Below, piece after piece: positions 16,829 through 26,450 of a DNA stretch of 64,000 nucleotides. Below the pieces are notes generated by a model, which was given only the letters and a program-made list of their open reading frames with translations, had not been told where the DNA came from and did no database searches. The position numbers and the translations under genes were made by a program. Source of the stretch: Acinetobacter pittii ATCC 19004 = CIP 70.29 (GTDB lineage: Bacteria; Pseudomonadota; Gammaproteobacteria; Pseudomonadales; Moraxellaceae); contig NZ_KB849786.1 of NCBI RefSeq assembly GCF_000369045.1, positions 178,624-242,623 of the forward strand. Reading direction: 5' to 3'. How positions within the stretch are numbered: the stretch's first letter is position 1; every line of letters begins with the position of its first letter.

Positions 16829-18352
16829 TTAAAGCTCATCAAGTTGATGAATAAGTAACTTTGCATGCTGCATGACAGAAGCTTTATCTTTCATACGATC
16901 AAGGTTTTTGTAGACCATAGCCATTCTGGGATTTTGACGAAATATGGCCTCATGCTGGCTCATAAAATACCAATACAAGCTGTTAAATGGACAACTGTCT
17001 GGTTCAGTTTTTGTTTTGACGTTATATGTACACTGCTGACAATAATTTGACATTTTATGTATGTAATTACCTGATGCAGCATAGGGTTTACTTGCCATGA
17101 TGCCGCCATCAGCATACATGGCCATGCCTAATGTATTCGGTAATTCGACCCATTCATAAGCATCTACATAGACAGCTAAATACCATTCGCAAATTTCTGA
17201 TGGATTTACACCTGCTAAAAGTGCAAAGTTGCCTGTAATCATTAAACGCTGAATATGGTGAGCGTAGCCATGTGCAAAGGTATTTCTGAAACACTCGGCC
17301 ATACATGCCATTTTTGTATTACCCGTCCAATAATATTGTGGCAGCGGCGTGCTGGCATGAAGGGTATTTTGATCACTATAGTCAGGCATAGATAACCAAT
17401 ATATTCCACGCACATATTCCCGCCACCCTAATATCTGCCGAATAAATCCTTCTACTGCATTTAAGGGAGCCTGTCCGCTGTAATAGGCTGTTTGAGCAGC
17501 GTCACACACTTCTTTTGGCAACAACAATCCACAATTTAAATAAGGTGAGAGCAGACTATGAAACATAAAATCTGAACCATAAACCATGGCATCTTGATAA
17601 TCGCCAAAGTGAGGTAAGATGTTAGAGATAAAATGATCTAGAGCAAGTAGGGCATTTTGACGGGTAGTTGCCCATTGAAAGGAGTTGATATTGCCGATAT
17701 GTTGTGAAAATTCTTTCTTGACCAGTTGAATAACATCTATATCAATTTGATCATGCTCAAAGGCTAATTTTGATGGCAAAGATGGATTGCCTGACCATGC
17801 TTTTCGATTGGCTTGATCAAAGTTCCATTGCCCGCCAACGGGTTGTTGGTCATGCATTAAATAGTGAGTTTGCTTGCGCATTTCTCGATAAAAGTATTCC
17901 ATTCTTAGCGTTTTATATTTGTTTGCCCATCGCTTGAATTGTTCTACAGTACAAAAGAAGCGATCATCTTCTAGACACATAACAGGTAGTTTTAGCTTGT
18001 TAGCCCATGAAGTTTCGATTTCATGTTGTAAGCGATACTCACCACATTGGGTAATGACGAGAGTATTCGCCGAGAAGTGTTGCTGCTGCAAAGCAATAAA
18101 GTCGACTAACTTTTTTATATGACTTTCGCGCTTAAATGTGTGATAACGGATTTTCCAGTCCTGTGCTTTTAATTCTTTTGCAAAGTGACGCATTGCACTA
18201 AAAATCAGCGCTATTTTTTGTGGATGATGAGCAACATAAGATGTTTCCTCAAGTACTTCAGCCATCAAGATAACGTCTTCATTCCGGTTTAAATACTTGA
18301 GCGTTGCGAGTTGGTGATTTAATTGATCACCCAGAATTAAACCAAATCGCAT
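16829..18352 (-). CDS. Fe-S bacterial cryptochrome/photolyase, probable (6-4) photolyase
   Basis: Flavoprotein of the FeS-BCP (PhrB/CryB) branch, which repairs UV-induced (6-4) photoproducts with blue light or acts as a light sensor. The N-terminal DPRP domain starts [12 protein letters not shown]. The C-terminal FAD domain has [15 protein letters not shown] and the region around GNFALLAG. Cysteines at 350, 438, 441 and 454 are placed just as the four [4Fe-4S] ligands of Agrobacterium PhrB as I recall them. The 507-residue length agrees. It is the first gene of an operon with the DUF2256 gene. Confidence 0.93.
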   Translation of the reverse strand: MRFGLILGDQLNHQLATLKYLNRNEDVILMAEVLEETSYVAHHPQKIALIFSAMRHFAKELKAQDWKIRYHTFKRESHIKKLVDFIALQQQHFSANTLVITQCGEYRLQHEIETSWANKLKLPVMCLEDDRFFCTVEQFKRWANKYKTLRMEYFYREMRKQTHYLMHDQQPVGGQWNFDQANRKAWSGNPSLPSKLAFEHDQIDIDVIQLVKKEFSQHIGNINSFQWATTRQNALLALDHFISNILPHFGDYQDAMVYGSDFMFHSLLSPYLNCGLLLPKEVCDAAQTAYYSGQAPLNAVEGFIRQILGWREYVRGIYWLSMPDYSDQNTLHASTPLPQYYWTGNTKMACMAECFRNTFAHGYAHHIQRLMITGNFALLAGVNPSEICEWYLAVYVDAYEWVELPNTLGMAMYADGGIMASKPYAASGNYIHKMSNYCQQCTYNVKTKTEPDSCPFNSLYWYFMSQHEAIFRQNPRMAMVYKNLDRMKDKASVMQHAKLLIHQLDEL

Positions 18353-18639
18353 ATTTTTGCTTCATGAGATGGAACTAAAACTAGTTTAAGTTTTCAGAGA
18401 TCAATTTTATGTGAAGCAGAGCTTCTAAGTTCATCACTGGTCAGTTAGCTATAAAGTCATAGATATAACTTAAAAGCATAGCGTGCGTGAATAAAATGTG
18501 ATTTTAATCAAAAAGATACAAATTAAATAAATTGAAGATGTTTGCCAGTATGCGTAAGATTTTTAAAAAATATGTTTAAGCTTGATCCTTTTGAAGGAGC
18601 CATAGAGGCCATCGAAAGGTTCTTCACTCGAGTATATAA

Positions 18640-19419
18640 ATGGATACCAACAACCTTCCTATTGCTTATATTTTTCAGCAGCAACAACTTTTGGTTGATG
18701 CGAATTTTAATCTACCTTGCCTTGAACAGCAGGAATATGATTTACCTATACAAGCAGACCCTCTAGTAATAGCAAGAGATTTCCAAGAAAGCGAACTTAT
18801 ACCAAATGGATATCAGTTTATACCCATTCGCCAACTCTTACAGTATTGGACTAAACCTCAGTTTGAGCAGGCAAGTCGCGCTTTTCAGTTGCTAGAGTGG
18901 CGTCGTAATCATCAGTTTTGTAGCCGTTGCGGACATAAAACCCAACAGCATAAGACTGAATATTCTATGACTTGTCCAGCATGTAACTTTAGTCAATATC
19001 CTAGAGTTAATCCTTGTGTGATTACTATTATTACACGTGGAGAGGACGAGATTTTGCTGGCTAAAAATGCCAGAAATACGAGCCAGATGTACAGTTTAAT
19101 CGCTGGCTTTGTCGAGGTAGGGGAAACACTAGAAGATGCTGTGCGACGTGAAACATTAGAAGAAGTTGGATTACACATTAAGAATATTCAGTATTTGGCG
19201 AGTCAACCATGGCCATTTCCGAGTAACTTAATGTTGGCTTTTAAAGCTGAATATGAAGCGGGCGAAATTGAAATTCAGGAGAAAGAACTTAGCGATGCTC
19301 AGTTTTTCAAATTTAATCAATTACCTGAAATTCCATTTAAAGGCAGTATTGCTCATGCAATGATTATGCACGTTATTCATGGCACACCAGTCGCTGATGA
19401 TACGAAACGGTGGCTTTAA
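18640..19419 (+). CDS. nudC: NAD+ diphosphatase / NAD-cap RNA decapping hydrolase
   Basis: Nudix hydrolase that cleaves NADH/NAD to NMNH and AMP and removes NAD caps from RNA. A four-cysteine zinc ribbon (CSRCGHK and CPACNF) precedes the Nudix box GFVEVGETLEDAVRRETLEE, and the NudC-specific SQPWPFPSNLM follows. At 259 residues the length is normal. The ATG at 18640 lies inside a region where another frame is also open, but only this frame has domain content. Convergent with the permease gene. Confidence 0.95.
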   Translation: MDTNNLPIAYIFQQQQLLVDANFNLPCLEQQEYDLPIQADPLVIARDFQESELIPNGYQFIPIRQLLQYWTKPQFEQASRAFQLLEWRRNHQFCSRCGHKTQQHKTEYSMTCPACNFSQYPRVNPCVITIITRGEDEILLAKNARNTSQMYSLIAGFVEVGETLEDAVRRETLEEVGLHIKNIQYLASQPWPFPSNLMLAFKAEYEAGEIEIQEKELSDAQFFKFNQLPEIPFKGSIAHAMIMHVIHGTPVADDTKRWL

Positions 19420-19460
19420 ACTGAGATTCAGATATGGCTTTAATCTTATAGTTTTAAATA

Positions 19461-19490
19461 AAAAAGCCATTGTCTAGACAATGGCTTTTT
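19461..19490. terminator. Bidirectional terminator between nudC and the permease gene
   Basis: A perfect 30-base palindrome: AAAAAGCCATTG, TCTAGA at the centre, and its complement ending in TTTTT. It serves both convergent genes. Confidence 0.92.
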
Positions 19491-19498
19491 AGATTTAT

Positions 19499-20878
19499 TT
19501 ATTCTTCAGGATTCACAATGGAATCTAGTTTTTTAGGATTTAAATAGTCAAAAAGTACGAGCATTGCCGTAATCCAAATAGGGATCATCATTACTGACTC
19601 TTTGAAGCCTTGAGTCCACATAATATAGAGAACCACAGCAATAAAGGCTAAAACTAAGTAATTACTAAAAGGTGACCATAACGCTGGAAAAGAAGTCTTA
19701 ATATTCGCGTGCTTAACAAAGCGTTTATACTTCAAATGTGTAATTGATATCATTGCCCAGTTTAGAACAAGTGCACCAACTACAACATACATGAGATGTC
19801 CAAGAGCATCTTCAGGTACAAAGTAATTTAAAAGAACGCAACCAAAGATTAATAAAGCAGAAAGTAAAACAGCGGGAATAGGAACCCCCTGTTTATTGGT
19901 TTTTGCAAAAACTTTTGGTGCATTCCCTTGTTGAGCAAGACTGTAGAGCATACGGCTATTTGCAAACATCCCACTGTTATAAACAGATAGAGCAGCAGTT
20001 AAAATAATAAAGTTAAGTAAGTGTGCAGCCCAACCAATACCCATTTGGCTAAAAATCATAACAAATGGACTTTTGTCGAGACCGCCAAGATCTAATTGGT
20101 TCCATGGCACTAATGAAAGTAAAATTGCCAATGAACCGATATAGAAAATCAAGATACGGAAAACGACTTGGTTAATTGCTTTTGGAATCGTTTTTTTCGG
20201 ATCTTTTGCTTCTGCTGCGGCCATACCAATCAGTTCAATACCACCAAAGGCGAACATCAAGAAAGCCAACATATAGAAGAGGCCGCTAAAGCCATTTGGA
20301 AAAAATCCACCATGAGACCAAAGGTTACTAAATGAAATATTTGAGCCTACATCTGCTGTAAATAGCAAATAGAGTCCAAAAACAATCATAGAGATGACCG
20401 CAGCAACTTTAATAATAGCGAGCCAGAATTCGGACTCACCATAAAATTTGACGTTTGTTAGGTTAATTGCCGTAATCACGACAAAGAAAAATAAGACAGA
20501 CGTCCACGCTGGAATATGAGGCCACCAATAATTAATATATTTGGCCACTGCGGTGAGTTCGCTCATCGCAACCAGAACGTAGAGTATCCAATAATTCCAT
20601 CCGGTTAAAAATCCGGGAAATTTCCCCCAGTATTTATACGCAAAATGGCTGAACGATCCTGCAACAGGTTCTTCAACAATCATTTCTCCCAGGTGGCGCA
20701 TAATTAAAAAAGCAATTAAGCCACCAATGGCATATCCTAAAATAATGGATGGTCCCGCAGATTGAATCACTTGCGCCGAGCCTAAAAATAATCCGGTACC
20801 AATTGCTCCACCCATAGCAATTAATTGGATATGTCGATTTTTTAGTCCTCGTTGAAGTGTAGAAGATTCGTTGGTCAA
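19499..20878 (-). CDS. aroP: Aromatic amino acid permease (AroP/PheP-like APC transporter)
   Basis: Proton-coupled amino acid uptake protein of the inner membrane with about 12 helices. The N-terminal RHIQLIAMGGAIGTGLFLGS is the AAT-family signature. The segment SPFVMIF followed by AALSVYNSGMFANSRML and AQQGNAPK is closest to AroP and PheP as I remember them, so aromatic amino acids are the likely substrates. It has 459 residues. The start codon is TTG at 20878; the first recognised domain residues lie only about ten codons later, and no better start is seen. It is divergent from prpF. Confidence 0.85.
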   Translation of the reverse strand: MTNESSTLQRGLKNRHIQLIAMGGAIGTGLFLGSAQVIQSAGPSIILGYAIGGLIAFLIMRHLGEMIVEEPVAGSFSHFAYKYWGKFPGFLTGWNYWILYVLVAMSELTAVAKYINYWWPHIPAWTSVLFFFVVITAINLTNVKFYGESEFWLAIIKVAAVISMIVFGLYLLFTADVGSNISFSNLWSHGGFFPNGFSGLFYMLAFLMFAFGGIELIGMAAAEAKDPKKTIPKAINQVVFRILIFYIGSLAILLSLVPWNQLDLGGLDKSPFVMIFSQMGIGWAAHLLNFIILTAALSVYNSGMFANSRMLYSLAQQGNAPKVFAKTNKQGVPIPAVLLSALLIFGCVLLNYFVPEDALGHLMYVVVGALVLNWAMISITHLKYKRFVKHANIKTSFPALWSPFSNYLVLAFIAVVLYIMWTQGFKESVMMIPIWITAMLVLFDYLNPKKLDSIVNPEE

Positions 20879-21256
20879 AGGTCTTCACTCACTATGAATA
20901 AGTAAATTATTCTAATAGATGGAGTTATTTTAGCCTAGACTACAAATTAATAAGCAGTGACTGAAAAGTAATTGTAAAAACTATTTAAAATCATAATCTT
21001 GCTTTTAATATTTCTATTTCGAGTGAAAAGTACTCTAAAAAATATAATTTCAGATAGACTTTTTTTCTTAGATTTTGCTTAGATTAAGTCATTGCAAGAG
21101 CATTGTTAAATTCACAAAATATGCTCGCGTCAATACGATTGATGTATAAAGCAGATCGCTATCTCTTGGCCTTAAAACAATTTAAGATGAAGAGAAGGGT
21201 AAACAAGAATGCTTGTTTTGATATAGAAGAACATAATAGTAAGGATAACAGTTGAT
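20879..21256. other. 378-base divergent intergenic region aroP / prpF
   Basis: No coding frame. It must contain promoters for both genes. It is AT-rich near the permease and more mixed near prpF. I found no clear palindrome, riboswitch or terminator. Confidence 0.5.
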
Positions 21257-22444
21257 ATGAGCTCAGTACCGCAAATTAAAATTCCAGCAACTTATATGCG
21301 TGGTGGAACTAGTAAAGGTGTCTTTTTTAAACTTGATGATTTGCCGGAAAGAGCTCAAGTTGCAGGTCAAGCAAGAGATCAGCTGTTACTACGTGTCATT
21401 GGTAGTCCGGATCCTTATGGAAAACAAATTGATGGAATGGGTGGTGCTACTTCGAGTACGAGTAAAACCGTTATTCTTGCTAAAAGCACTCAGCCAGATC
21501 ATGATGTCGATTACTTGTTTGGTCAGGTTTCAATTGATCAAGCTTTTGTAGATTGGAGCGGTAACTGCGGTAATTTAACCGCGGCTGTTGGTTCTTTTGC
21601 GATTTCAAATGGCTTAGTTGATGCCGATCGTATACCAGAAAATGGCCTATGTACGGTTCGAATTTGGCAAAAAAATATTCAAAAAACTATTATTGCTCAT
21701 GTGCCTATTACCAATGGTCAAGTTCAAGAAACTGGGGACTTTGAACTGGATGGGGTGACGTTTCCTGCCGCTGAAGTTCAAATTGAGTTTTTAGACCCAG
21801 CCGATGACGGTGAAGAAGGCGGTGATATGTTCCCGACAGGAAATATCGTTGATGAATTAGATGTTCCTGATATTGGCCGTTTCCAAGCGACATTCATTAA
21901 TGCAGGTATTCCAACCATTTTCTTAAATGCAGAAGATTTGGGTTACCAAGGTACAGAGTTGCAAGATCATATTAATAGTGATGCAACTGCACTAGCACGT
22001 TTTGAAAAAATTCGTGCCTATGGCGCGGTGCAGATGGGTTTAATTAAAGATATTTCAGAAGCGGCTGCTCGTCAGCACACACCCAAAATTGCTTTTGTCT
22101 CTAAGCCAAAAAACTATACAGCTTCAAGCGGTAAGTCAGTTTCAGAGAGTGATGTCGATTTATTGGTTCGAGCTTTGTCGATGGGTAAATTACACCATGC
22201 GATGATGGGAACAGCAGCGGTTGCGATTGGCACAGCAGCTGCCATTCCAGGCACTTTAGTAAATTTAGCGGCTGGTGGTGGAGAACGTGAAGCAGTACGT
22301 TTTGGACATCCATCTGGAACATTACGTGTTGGTGCTCAAGCGGAACTGATTAATGATCAATGGGTCGTGAAAAAAGCCATTATGAGCCGTAGTGCACGTG
22401 TGTTAATGGAAGGTTGGGTACGCGTTCCAGGTGACAGCTTCTAA
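21257..22444 (+). CDS. prpF: PrpF-type 2-methylaconitate isomerase
   Basis: PrpF (DUF453) family protein; in the AcnD-dependent 2-methylcitrate pathway it isomerises trans-2-methylaconitate so that propionyl-CoA can be oxidised. The N-terminal MRGGTSKGVFF, the GATSSTSK region and the SGNCGN segment are family hallmarks. The 395-residue length is typical. It stands alone here, without prpB, prpC or acnD, and is flanked by a permease and ispA. It could therefore be the pathway enzyme encoded away from the operon, or a paralogue acting on another tricarboxylic acid. Confidence 0.88.
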   Translation: MSSVPQIKIPATYMRGGTSKGVFFKLDDLPERAQVAGQARDQLLLRVIGSPDPYGKQIDGMGGATSSTSKTVILAKSTQPDHDVDYLFGQVSIDQAFVDWSGNCGNLTAAVGSFAISNGLVDADRIPENGLCTVRIWQKNIQKTIIAHVPITNGQVQETGDFELDGVTFPAAEVQIEFLDPADDGEEGGDMFPTGNIVDELDVPDIGRFQATFINAGIPTIFLNAEDLGYQGTELQDHINSDATALARFEKIRAYGAVQMGLIKDISEAAARQHTPKIAFVSKPKNYTASSGKSVSESDVDLLVRALSMGKLHHAMMGTAAVAIGTAAAIPGTLVNLAAGGGEREAVRFGHPSGTLRVGAQAELINDQWVVKKAIMSRSARVLMEGWVRVPGDSF

Positions 22445-22458
22445 AAGTTGTTAAATAA

Positions 22459-22491
22459 GAAAAAGCCTCTCAATTATGTAGAGGCTTTTTT
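22459..22491 (+). terminator. Terminator of prpF
   Basis: AAAAGCCTCT and AGAGGCTTTT form the stem around an AT loop, ending in a T run (22461-22491). Confidence 0.9.
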
Positions 22492-22606
22492 ACAGTTGCC
22501 TTCAAAAACTCATCACCCACTTTTAACAGTGAATCGTGTATGATGTAGCGCATGAATGCTTCATGACATTCAATAAAATTTCTCTACTGATTTTATCGAG
22601 GCGACT

Positions 22607-23518
22607 GTGTCATCACTCTCTCAAGTTAATGCGGATGTTTTAAAACAAGCTCAACAACGTATTCAACAAGATTTATTGACGACACTGGCTGCATTTTCAA
22701 TTCCAGAACCTCTAAAAAGTGCAGTACACCATGCAGTTATGCTTGGTGGAAAACGTGTGCGTCCGGCTTTGTGTTATGCCACTGCTTCTTTACAGCCAAA
22801 TCCAAATTTTGCTGCGGCCCGCCGTGCTGCGGTTGCAGTTGAACTTATCCATTGTTATTCACTAGCGCACGATGATTTGCCTTGTATGGATAATGACTTA
22901 CTGCGTCGTGGTCAGCCGACTTGTCACGTTGCATTTGGTGAAGATACGGCTTTGCTTGCAGGCGACATTTTACAATCAATGGCTTTTGAGGTTTTAGGTA
23001 GCCGTTTGTTTGATGAACAAGGGCAGGGTACCGATGCCGCAATTGTACTAAAACAAATGCAGATTTTAGCAACTGCCAGCTCTAAAATGGTCTCTGGACA
23101 AGTTTTAGATTTGCAAGCTGAAGGCAAGAAAATCACTCAAGACGAACTTGAAAATATCCATCGTAATAAAACTGGTGCGCTCATTCAAGCGGCTATTATG
23201 ATGGGTGCCGTGACCATTTTCTCTGGAACAGATCAAGCAATTCCAAAGTTGCGTCAATATGGGCAGACCATTGGACTGGCTTTTCAAGTATTAGACGATA
23301 TTCTCGATATTACTTCGAGTACGGAAACCTTGGGTAAAACCGCAGGTAAGGATGAACAAGTACAAAAATCGACGTACCCAGCCTTAATGGGGCTCGAACA
23401 AGCAAAGGTCTATGCTAAAGAATTGCATGATCAAGCTTTTGAAGCTTTAGCTCATTTTGGTAATAATGCCAAAGAATTAGTAGATATCTCACAATTCCTT
23501 TTAGCACGTACCAATTAA
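22607..23518 (+). CDS. ispA: Farnesyl/geranyl diphosphate synthase
   Basis: Short-chain trans-prenyl diphosphate synthase that condenses IPP with DMAPP and GPP to give FPP, precursor of undecaprenyl and quinone side chains. The first aspartate-rich motif is DDLPCMDND and the second is DDILD. The early GGKRVRP binds the diphosphate. At 303 residues it is normal. The start is GTG at 22607 with GAGG upstream. A 122-codon gene follows after 58 bases. Confidence 0.95.
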   Translation: MSSLSQVNADVLKQAQQRIQQDLLTTLAAFSIPEPLKSAVHHAVMLGGKRVRPALCYATASLQPNPNFAAARRAAVAVELIHCYSLAHDDLPCMDNDLLRRGQPTCHVAFGEDTALLAGDILQSMAFEVLGSRLFDEQGQGTDAAIVLKQMQILATASSKMVSGQVLDLQAEGKKITQDELENIHRNKTGALIQAAIMMGAVTIFSGTDQAIPKLRQYGQTIGLAFQVLDDILDITSSTETLGKTAGKDEQVQKSTYPALMGLEQAKVYAKELHDQAFEALAHFGNNAKELVDISQFLLARTN

Positions 23519-23576
23519 TAATATTAAATCAATATTCATAACTTCTATTCATATTCAATGAATAAGGGAGAAAAGA

Positions 23577-23945
23577 ATGAATGGTGCTCAGCTTCATCAA
23601 GCTGCAATTGAAATCGCTCGCAATCTTCCTTTTAGCCAACAGGACCATCCATTTGGTCCAGACTATGAAGTTTTTAAAATTTTAGAAAAAATATTCATGC
23701 TGACAGCAGAAGTAGCTGACGTCAAAATAGTTAATGTCAAATGTGATCCGTATAAAAGTCAGGAATATCAGGAGCTCTATTCATTTATTATTCCAGGCTA
23801 TCACATGAATAAAAAGCACTGGATTTCGATTACACCGCATAAGAACTTAACAAGCGATTTACTTCAAGATTTAATTCAGGATTCTTATGATTTGGTTGTA
23901 AAAAAACTACCTTTGAAAGATCAGAAAAGATTAAAAAACCAATAA
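23577..23945 (+). CDS. MmcQ/YjbR family protein
   Basis: A 122-residue protein of the YjbR-like double-wing fold. The pattern is PFGPDYEVFKILEKIFMLT followed by a beta-rich middle, and GYHMNKKHWISI before a C-terminal helix, which matches MmcQ/YjbR proteins. These are often called DNA-binding, but a substrate or partner has not been fixed. ATG 23577 has GGGAG six bases upstream. It follows ispA closely and may be co-transcribed; a strong terminator ends it. Confidence 0.87.
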   Translation: MNGAQLHQAAIEIARNLPFSQQDHPFGPDYEVFKILEKIFMLTAEVADVKIVNVKCDPYKSQEYQELYSFIIPGYHMNKKHWISITPHKNLTSDLLQDLIQDSYDLVVKKLPLKDQKRLKNQ

Positions 23946-23957
23946 TATAAAAGATAA

Positions 23958-23988
23958 AAAAACGGCGACATAGTAGTCGCCGTTTTGA
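23958..23988. terminator. Bidirectional terminator between MmcQ-like and paraslipin genes
   Basis: AAACGGCGAC and GTCGCCGTTT pair around ATAGTA, with A run before and T run after. It lies between convergent genes. Confidence 0.9.
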
Positions 23989-24016
23989 TTTCAATTACGT
24001 ATTAAATGTAACTAAA

Positions 24017-24871
24017 TTAATTATGTTTTCCCATAATTCCGCGAATTGTATTTAAAACATCTGCTGGTAAAACCACAGTTTTAGCATTGCTCGATTTCGC
24101 CATATCTTGCATTGCTTTGACATACTGTTCACCTAACAGATAAGCAACAGGCGTTTCTTTATCACCCACTGCACTTGTCACCATCTCAATGGCTTTTTGT
24201 GAAGCTTCTGCCAAAACAACTTGTGCTTCTGCATCACGGCGGGATGCTTCTAAGCGACCATCAGCTTCTAAAATTGCAGCTTGTTTTTCACCATCAGCTC
24301 TCGTTACTGTCGCACGGCGTTGACGTTCTGCCGCAGCTTGAGCTTCCATGGCAGCTTGCATGGTAGAAGAGGGCTGAATATCTTGAATTTCAACAGTTTT
24401 TAACGTGATCCCCCAATCTGAAATATCATCAGAAATCGCAGCTTTGAGCTTCGCTTTAATATGATCTCGTGAAGACAAAGCATCATCTAGATCCATTTCA
24501 CCGACAATAGAACGTAATGAAGTTTGTACAAGGTTTTGAATTGCCCATGTATAGTTTTCAATACCATAGACCGCTTTTTCTGGTGTGGTTAAATTAATAT
24601 ATGCCACAGCATTCATGAGTAATACAGCATTGTCGCGCGTAATCACTTCTTGAGATGGGATATCTAACACAATATCTTTAGTGGTAACTTTATAGGCCAC
24701 TTCATCAACATAGGGAATCACGAAATTAAGCCCCGGATTAAGGGTAGAATGATATTTCCCTAAACGTTGAACAATCCACTTATAACCCTGAGGAACAATA
24801 CGAACCCCTTTAAAAATGGTGACAGCCACAAAAGCCAAAAAGGCTAAAACAATAATAGTACCGACTGGCAT
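24017..24871 (-). CDS. SPFH/Band 7 paraslipin (QmcA-like)
   Basis: Membrane-anchored SPFH protein of the paraslipin/QmcA group, thought to form large oligomeric cages in membrane microdomains and influence membrane proteases. A single N-terminal helix (about residues 3-20) precedes RIVPQGYKWIVQRLGKY, the start of the Band 7 domain. Long Ala/Glu/Arg-rich coiled coils follow (about residues 165-240). At 284 residues it is close to E. coli QmcA. It is the second gene of a pair with the NfeD gene, the standard partnership. Confidence 0.93.
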   Translation of the reverse strand: MPVGTIIVLAFLAFVAVTIFKGVRIVPQGYKWIVQRLGKYHSTLNPGLNFVIPYVDEVAYKVTTKDIVLDIPSQEVITRDNAVLLMNAVAYINLTTPEKAVYGIENYTWAIQNLVQTSLRSIVGEMDLDDALSSRDHIKAKLKAAISDDISDWGITLKTVEIQDIQPSSTMQAAMEAQAAAERQRRATVTRADGEKQAAILEADGRLEASRRDAEAQVVLAEASQKAIEMVTSAVGDKETPVAYLLGEQYVKAMQDMAKSSNAKTVVLPADVLNTIRGIMGKHN

Positions 24872-24899
24872 GAAAATACCCTCTCTTTATCTTTAATGT

Positions 24900-25361
24900 T
24901 TATGAAGTACCATGGGACTGGACAATTAAGTCGTTACCCGAAATATCAATAACTCTAACACGATCACCGACTTTGACTGGTGTGGTGCTTCGGCAGTTCC
25001 ACTCATCAGCCCCTAAAATGGGCATTGGAAAGCGAACGATAATTTGATCATGGTCGAGACCGGTTTGAATCACCATACCAATTTGACCAATAGTCGCTTC
25101 ACGGGGTAATCCCGCCTTAGTCTTATCAATTGATAATGGTTTAATAAATTTGAACCAAAGAATGGTGCATAGCACTGACAGAACTATCCACAATATAATT
25201 TGCGTTGTGAGGCTAATATCTGGAAATAACCAGTAGAGAAAGCACACCATAATGGCGGCAATACCAAACCAAAGCGCGGCAAAGGCGGGTAGAATCAGTT
25301 CAGAAAGAATAAGTAAGATACCCAATACAAACCAGTGCCAAGGTTGTATAACAAACTCCAT
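24900..25361 (-). CDS. NfeD family membrane protein
   Basis: A 153-residue short-form NfeD (YbbJ-like): three or four hydrophobic helices in the first 75 residues, then an OB-fold domain with the conserved GxIGMV and VRVIDISGNDLIV stretches. NfeD proteins partner SPFH proteins in membrane microdomains. It lies 28 bases upstream of the paraslipin on the same strand, so the two form an operon. No ClpP-like serine protease domain is present. Confidence 0.92.
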   Translation of the reverse strand: MEFVIQPWHWFVLGILLILSELILPAFAALWFGIAAIMVCFLYWLFPDISLTTQIILWIVLSVLCTILWFKFIKPLSIDKTKAGLPREATIGQIGMVIQTGLDHDQIIVRFPMPILGADEWNCRSTTPVKVGDRVRVIDISGNDLIVQSHGTS

Positions 25362-25466
25362 AGATCTGCTCTTTTATATATCTTTATGATGGGTAAAAGT
25401 GACTCAATATCACTTTTACCACTGTAGCAGATGATGGGGAGTGTGGATAGAAAAAAACCACCTCAA

Positions 25467-26426
25467 TTAGAATTTAGGGCGTGGTGCAGGCTTAAACGCA
25501 GCTGGAGATTTTTTGAAGTTTGCAATTGCAGTTTCAACTTGGCGTATTTGCGCTTGAGCTGCTTTTTCGCCTTCCAAAATTGCTTGGTTACTTGATTTGA
25601 GATCAAGGGTACCTAGATGACCAACTTTAGGTTGAATGACAACATTGGCCTGCTTGAGCTCTTCATTAATACTTTGTTGACCCATGATATTAATGGTTTG
25701 ATCCAGTAGTCCCCACATATTGGCTGGGCGATTTCCTGCTGGACGTGCAGAAATATCAACAGCAATCACAATATCTGCACCCATATCACGAGCAGTTTTA
25801 ACAGGAATTGGGCTAACCAATCCACCATCTACATATTTCTGCTTGCCAATTGTTGTTGGTACAAACACATTTGGAATACTACAAGATGCACGTACGGCTT
25901 GGCCTGCATTACCTTTAATGAAGTCAGCTTTTTGACCATTATCAAGGCGTGTTGCCACGGCAGCAAAACGGATTGGGAACTTCTCAATCGGTTTATTGCC
26001 TACATTACGGTTAACGTAGTCCTGTAACTTTTGTCCAAGAATGATACCCTGACGATTAAGTGTTAAATCGCGGATATCTGACTCTTGTAACTTTAAAGCC
26101 AGACTTTGCAATTGATAAGGCGTTTGTCCACTTGCGTAGATACTTCCAACAAAGCTACCGGCACTGGTACCCGTGACAATTTTAGGTTTAATTCCGTGAG
26201 ACTCTAAAACCTTAATTACACCAATATGTGAAAATCCTTTTGCTCCACCGCCACCTAAAGCAAGTGCAATCACAGGTTCACGGGCTTTCATTGAGGTTGT
26301 CGGTGTTGGTGTTTTGCTAAATTTATCACAGCCAAATAGTGCTAGAGAGATAAATCCAATACTGGCAAATTGAGCAATTTTCATCTTTAAAAATAATCTA
26401 CGTCGAGATAAATTAAGAGGGCTCAT
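25467..26426 (-). CDS. Patatin-like phospholipase, predicted Tat-type lipoprotein
   Basis: Serine lipid hydrolase of the RssA/patatin family with a Ser-Asp dyad. The oxyanion loop is GGGGAKG, the nucleophile elbow is GTSAGS, and the catalytic aspartate is in DGG (YVDGGLVSP). The N-terminus carries SRRRLFLK followed by a hydrophobic stretch and LFGC, that is, a twin-arginine-like signal ending in a lipobox. I start at ATG 26426; a TTG at 26444, four bases after the upstream stop, would add six residues. It follows a lysophospholipid acyltransferase gene, suggesting a phospholipid remodelling operon. Confidence 0.88.
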   Translation of the reverse strand: MSPLNLSRRRLFLKMKIAQFASIGFISLALFGCDKFSKTPTPTTSMKAREPVIALALGGGGAKGFSHIGVIKVLESHGIKPKIVTGTSAGSFVGSIYASGQTPYQLQSLALKLQESDIRDLTLNRQGIILGQKLQDYVNRNVGNKPIEKFPIRFAAVATRLDNGQKADFIKGNAGQAVRASCSIPNVFVPTTIGKQKYVDGGLVSPIPVKTARDMGADIVIAVDISARPAGNRPANMWGLLDQTINIMGQQSINEELKQANVVIQPKVGHLGTLDLKSSNQAILEGEKAAQAQIRQVETAIANFKKSPAAFKPAPRPKF

Positions 26427-26450
26427 GAGACCAGATTTGCTCAATTTTTG

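Noticed and set aside
18542..18766. Open frame overlapping the start of nudC
   Set aside because: It is in another frame over the nudC N-terminus. Its hydrophobic-looking peptide has no family features, while nudC is complete.
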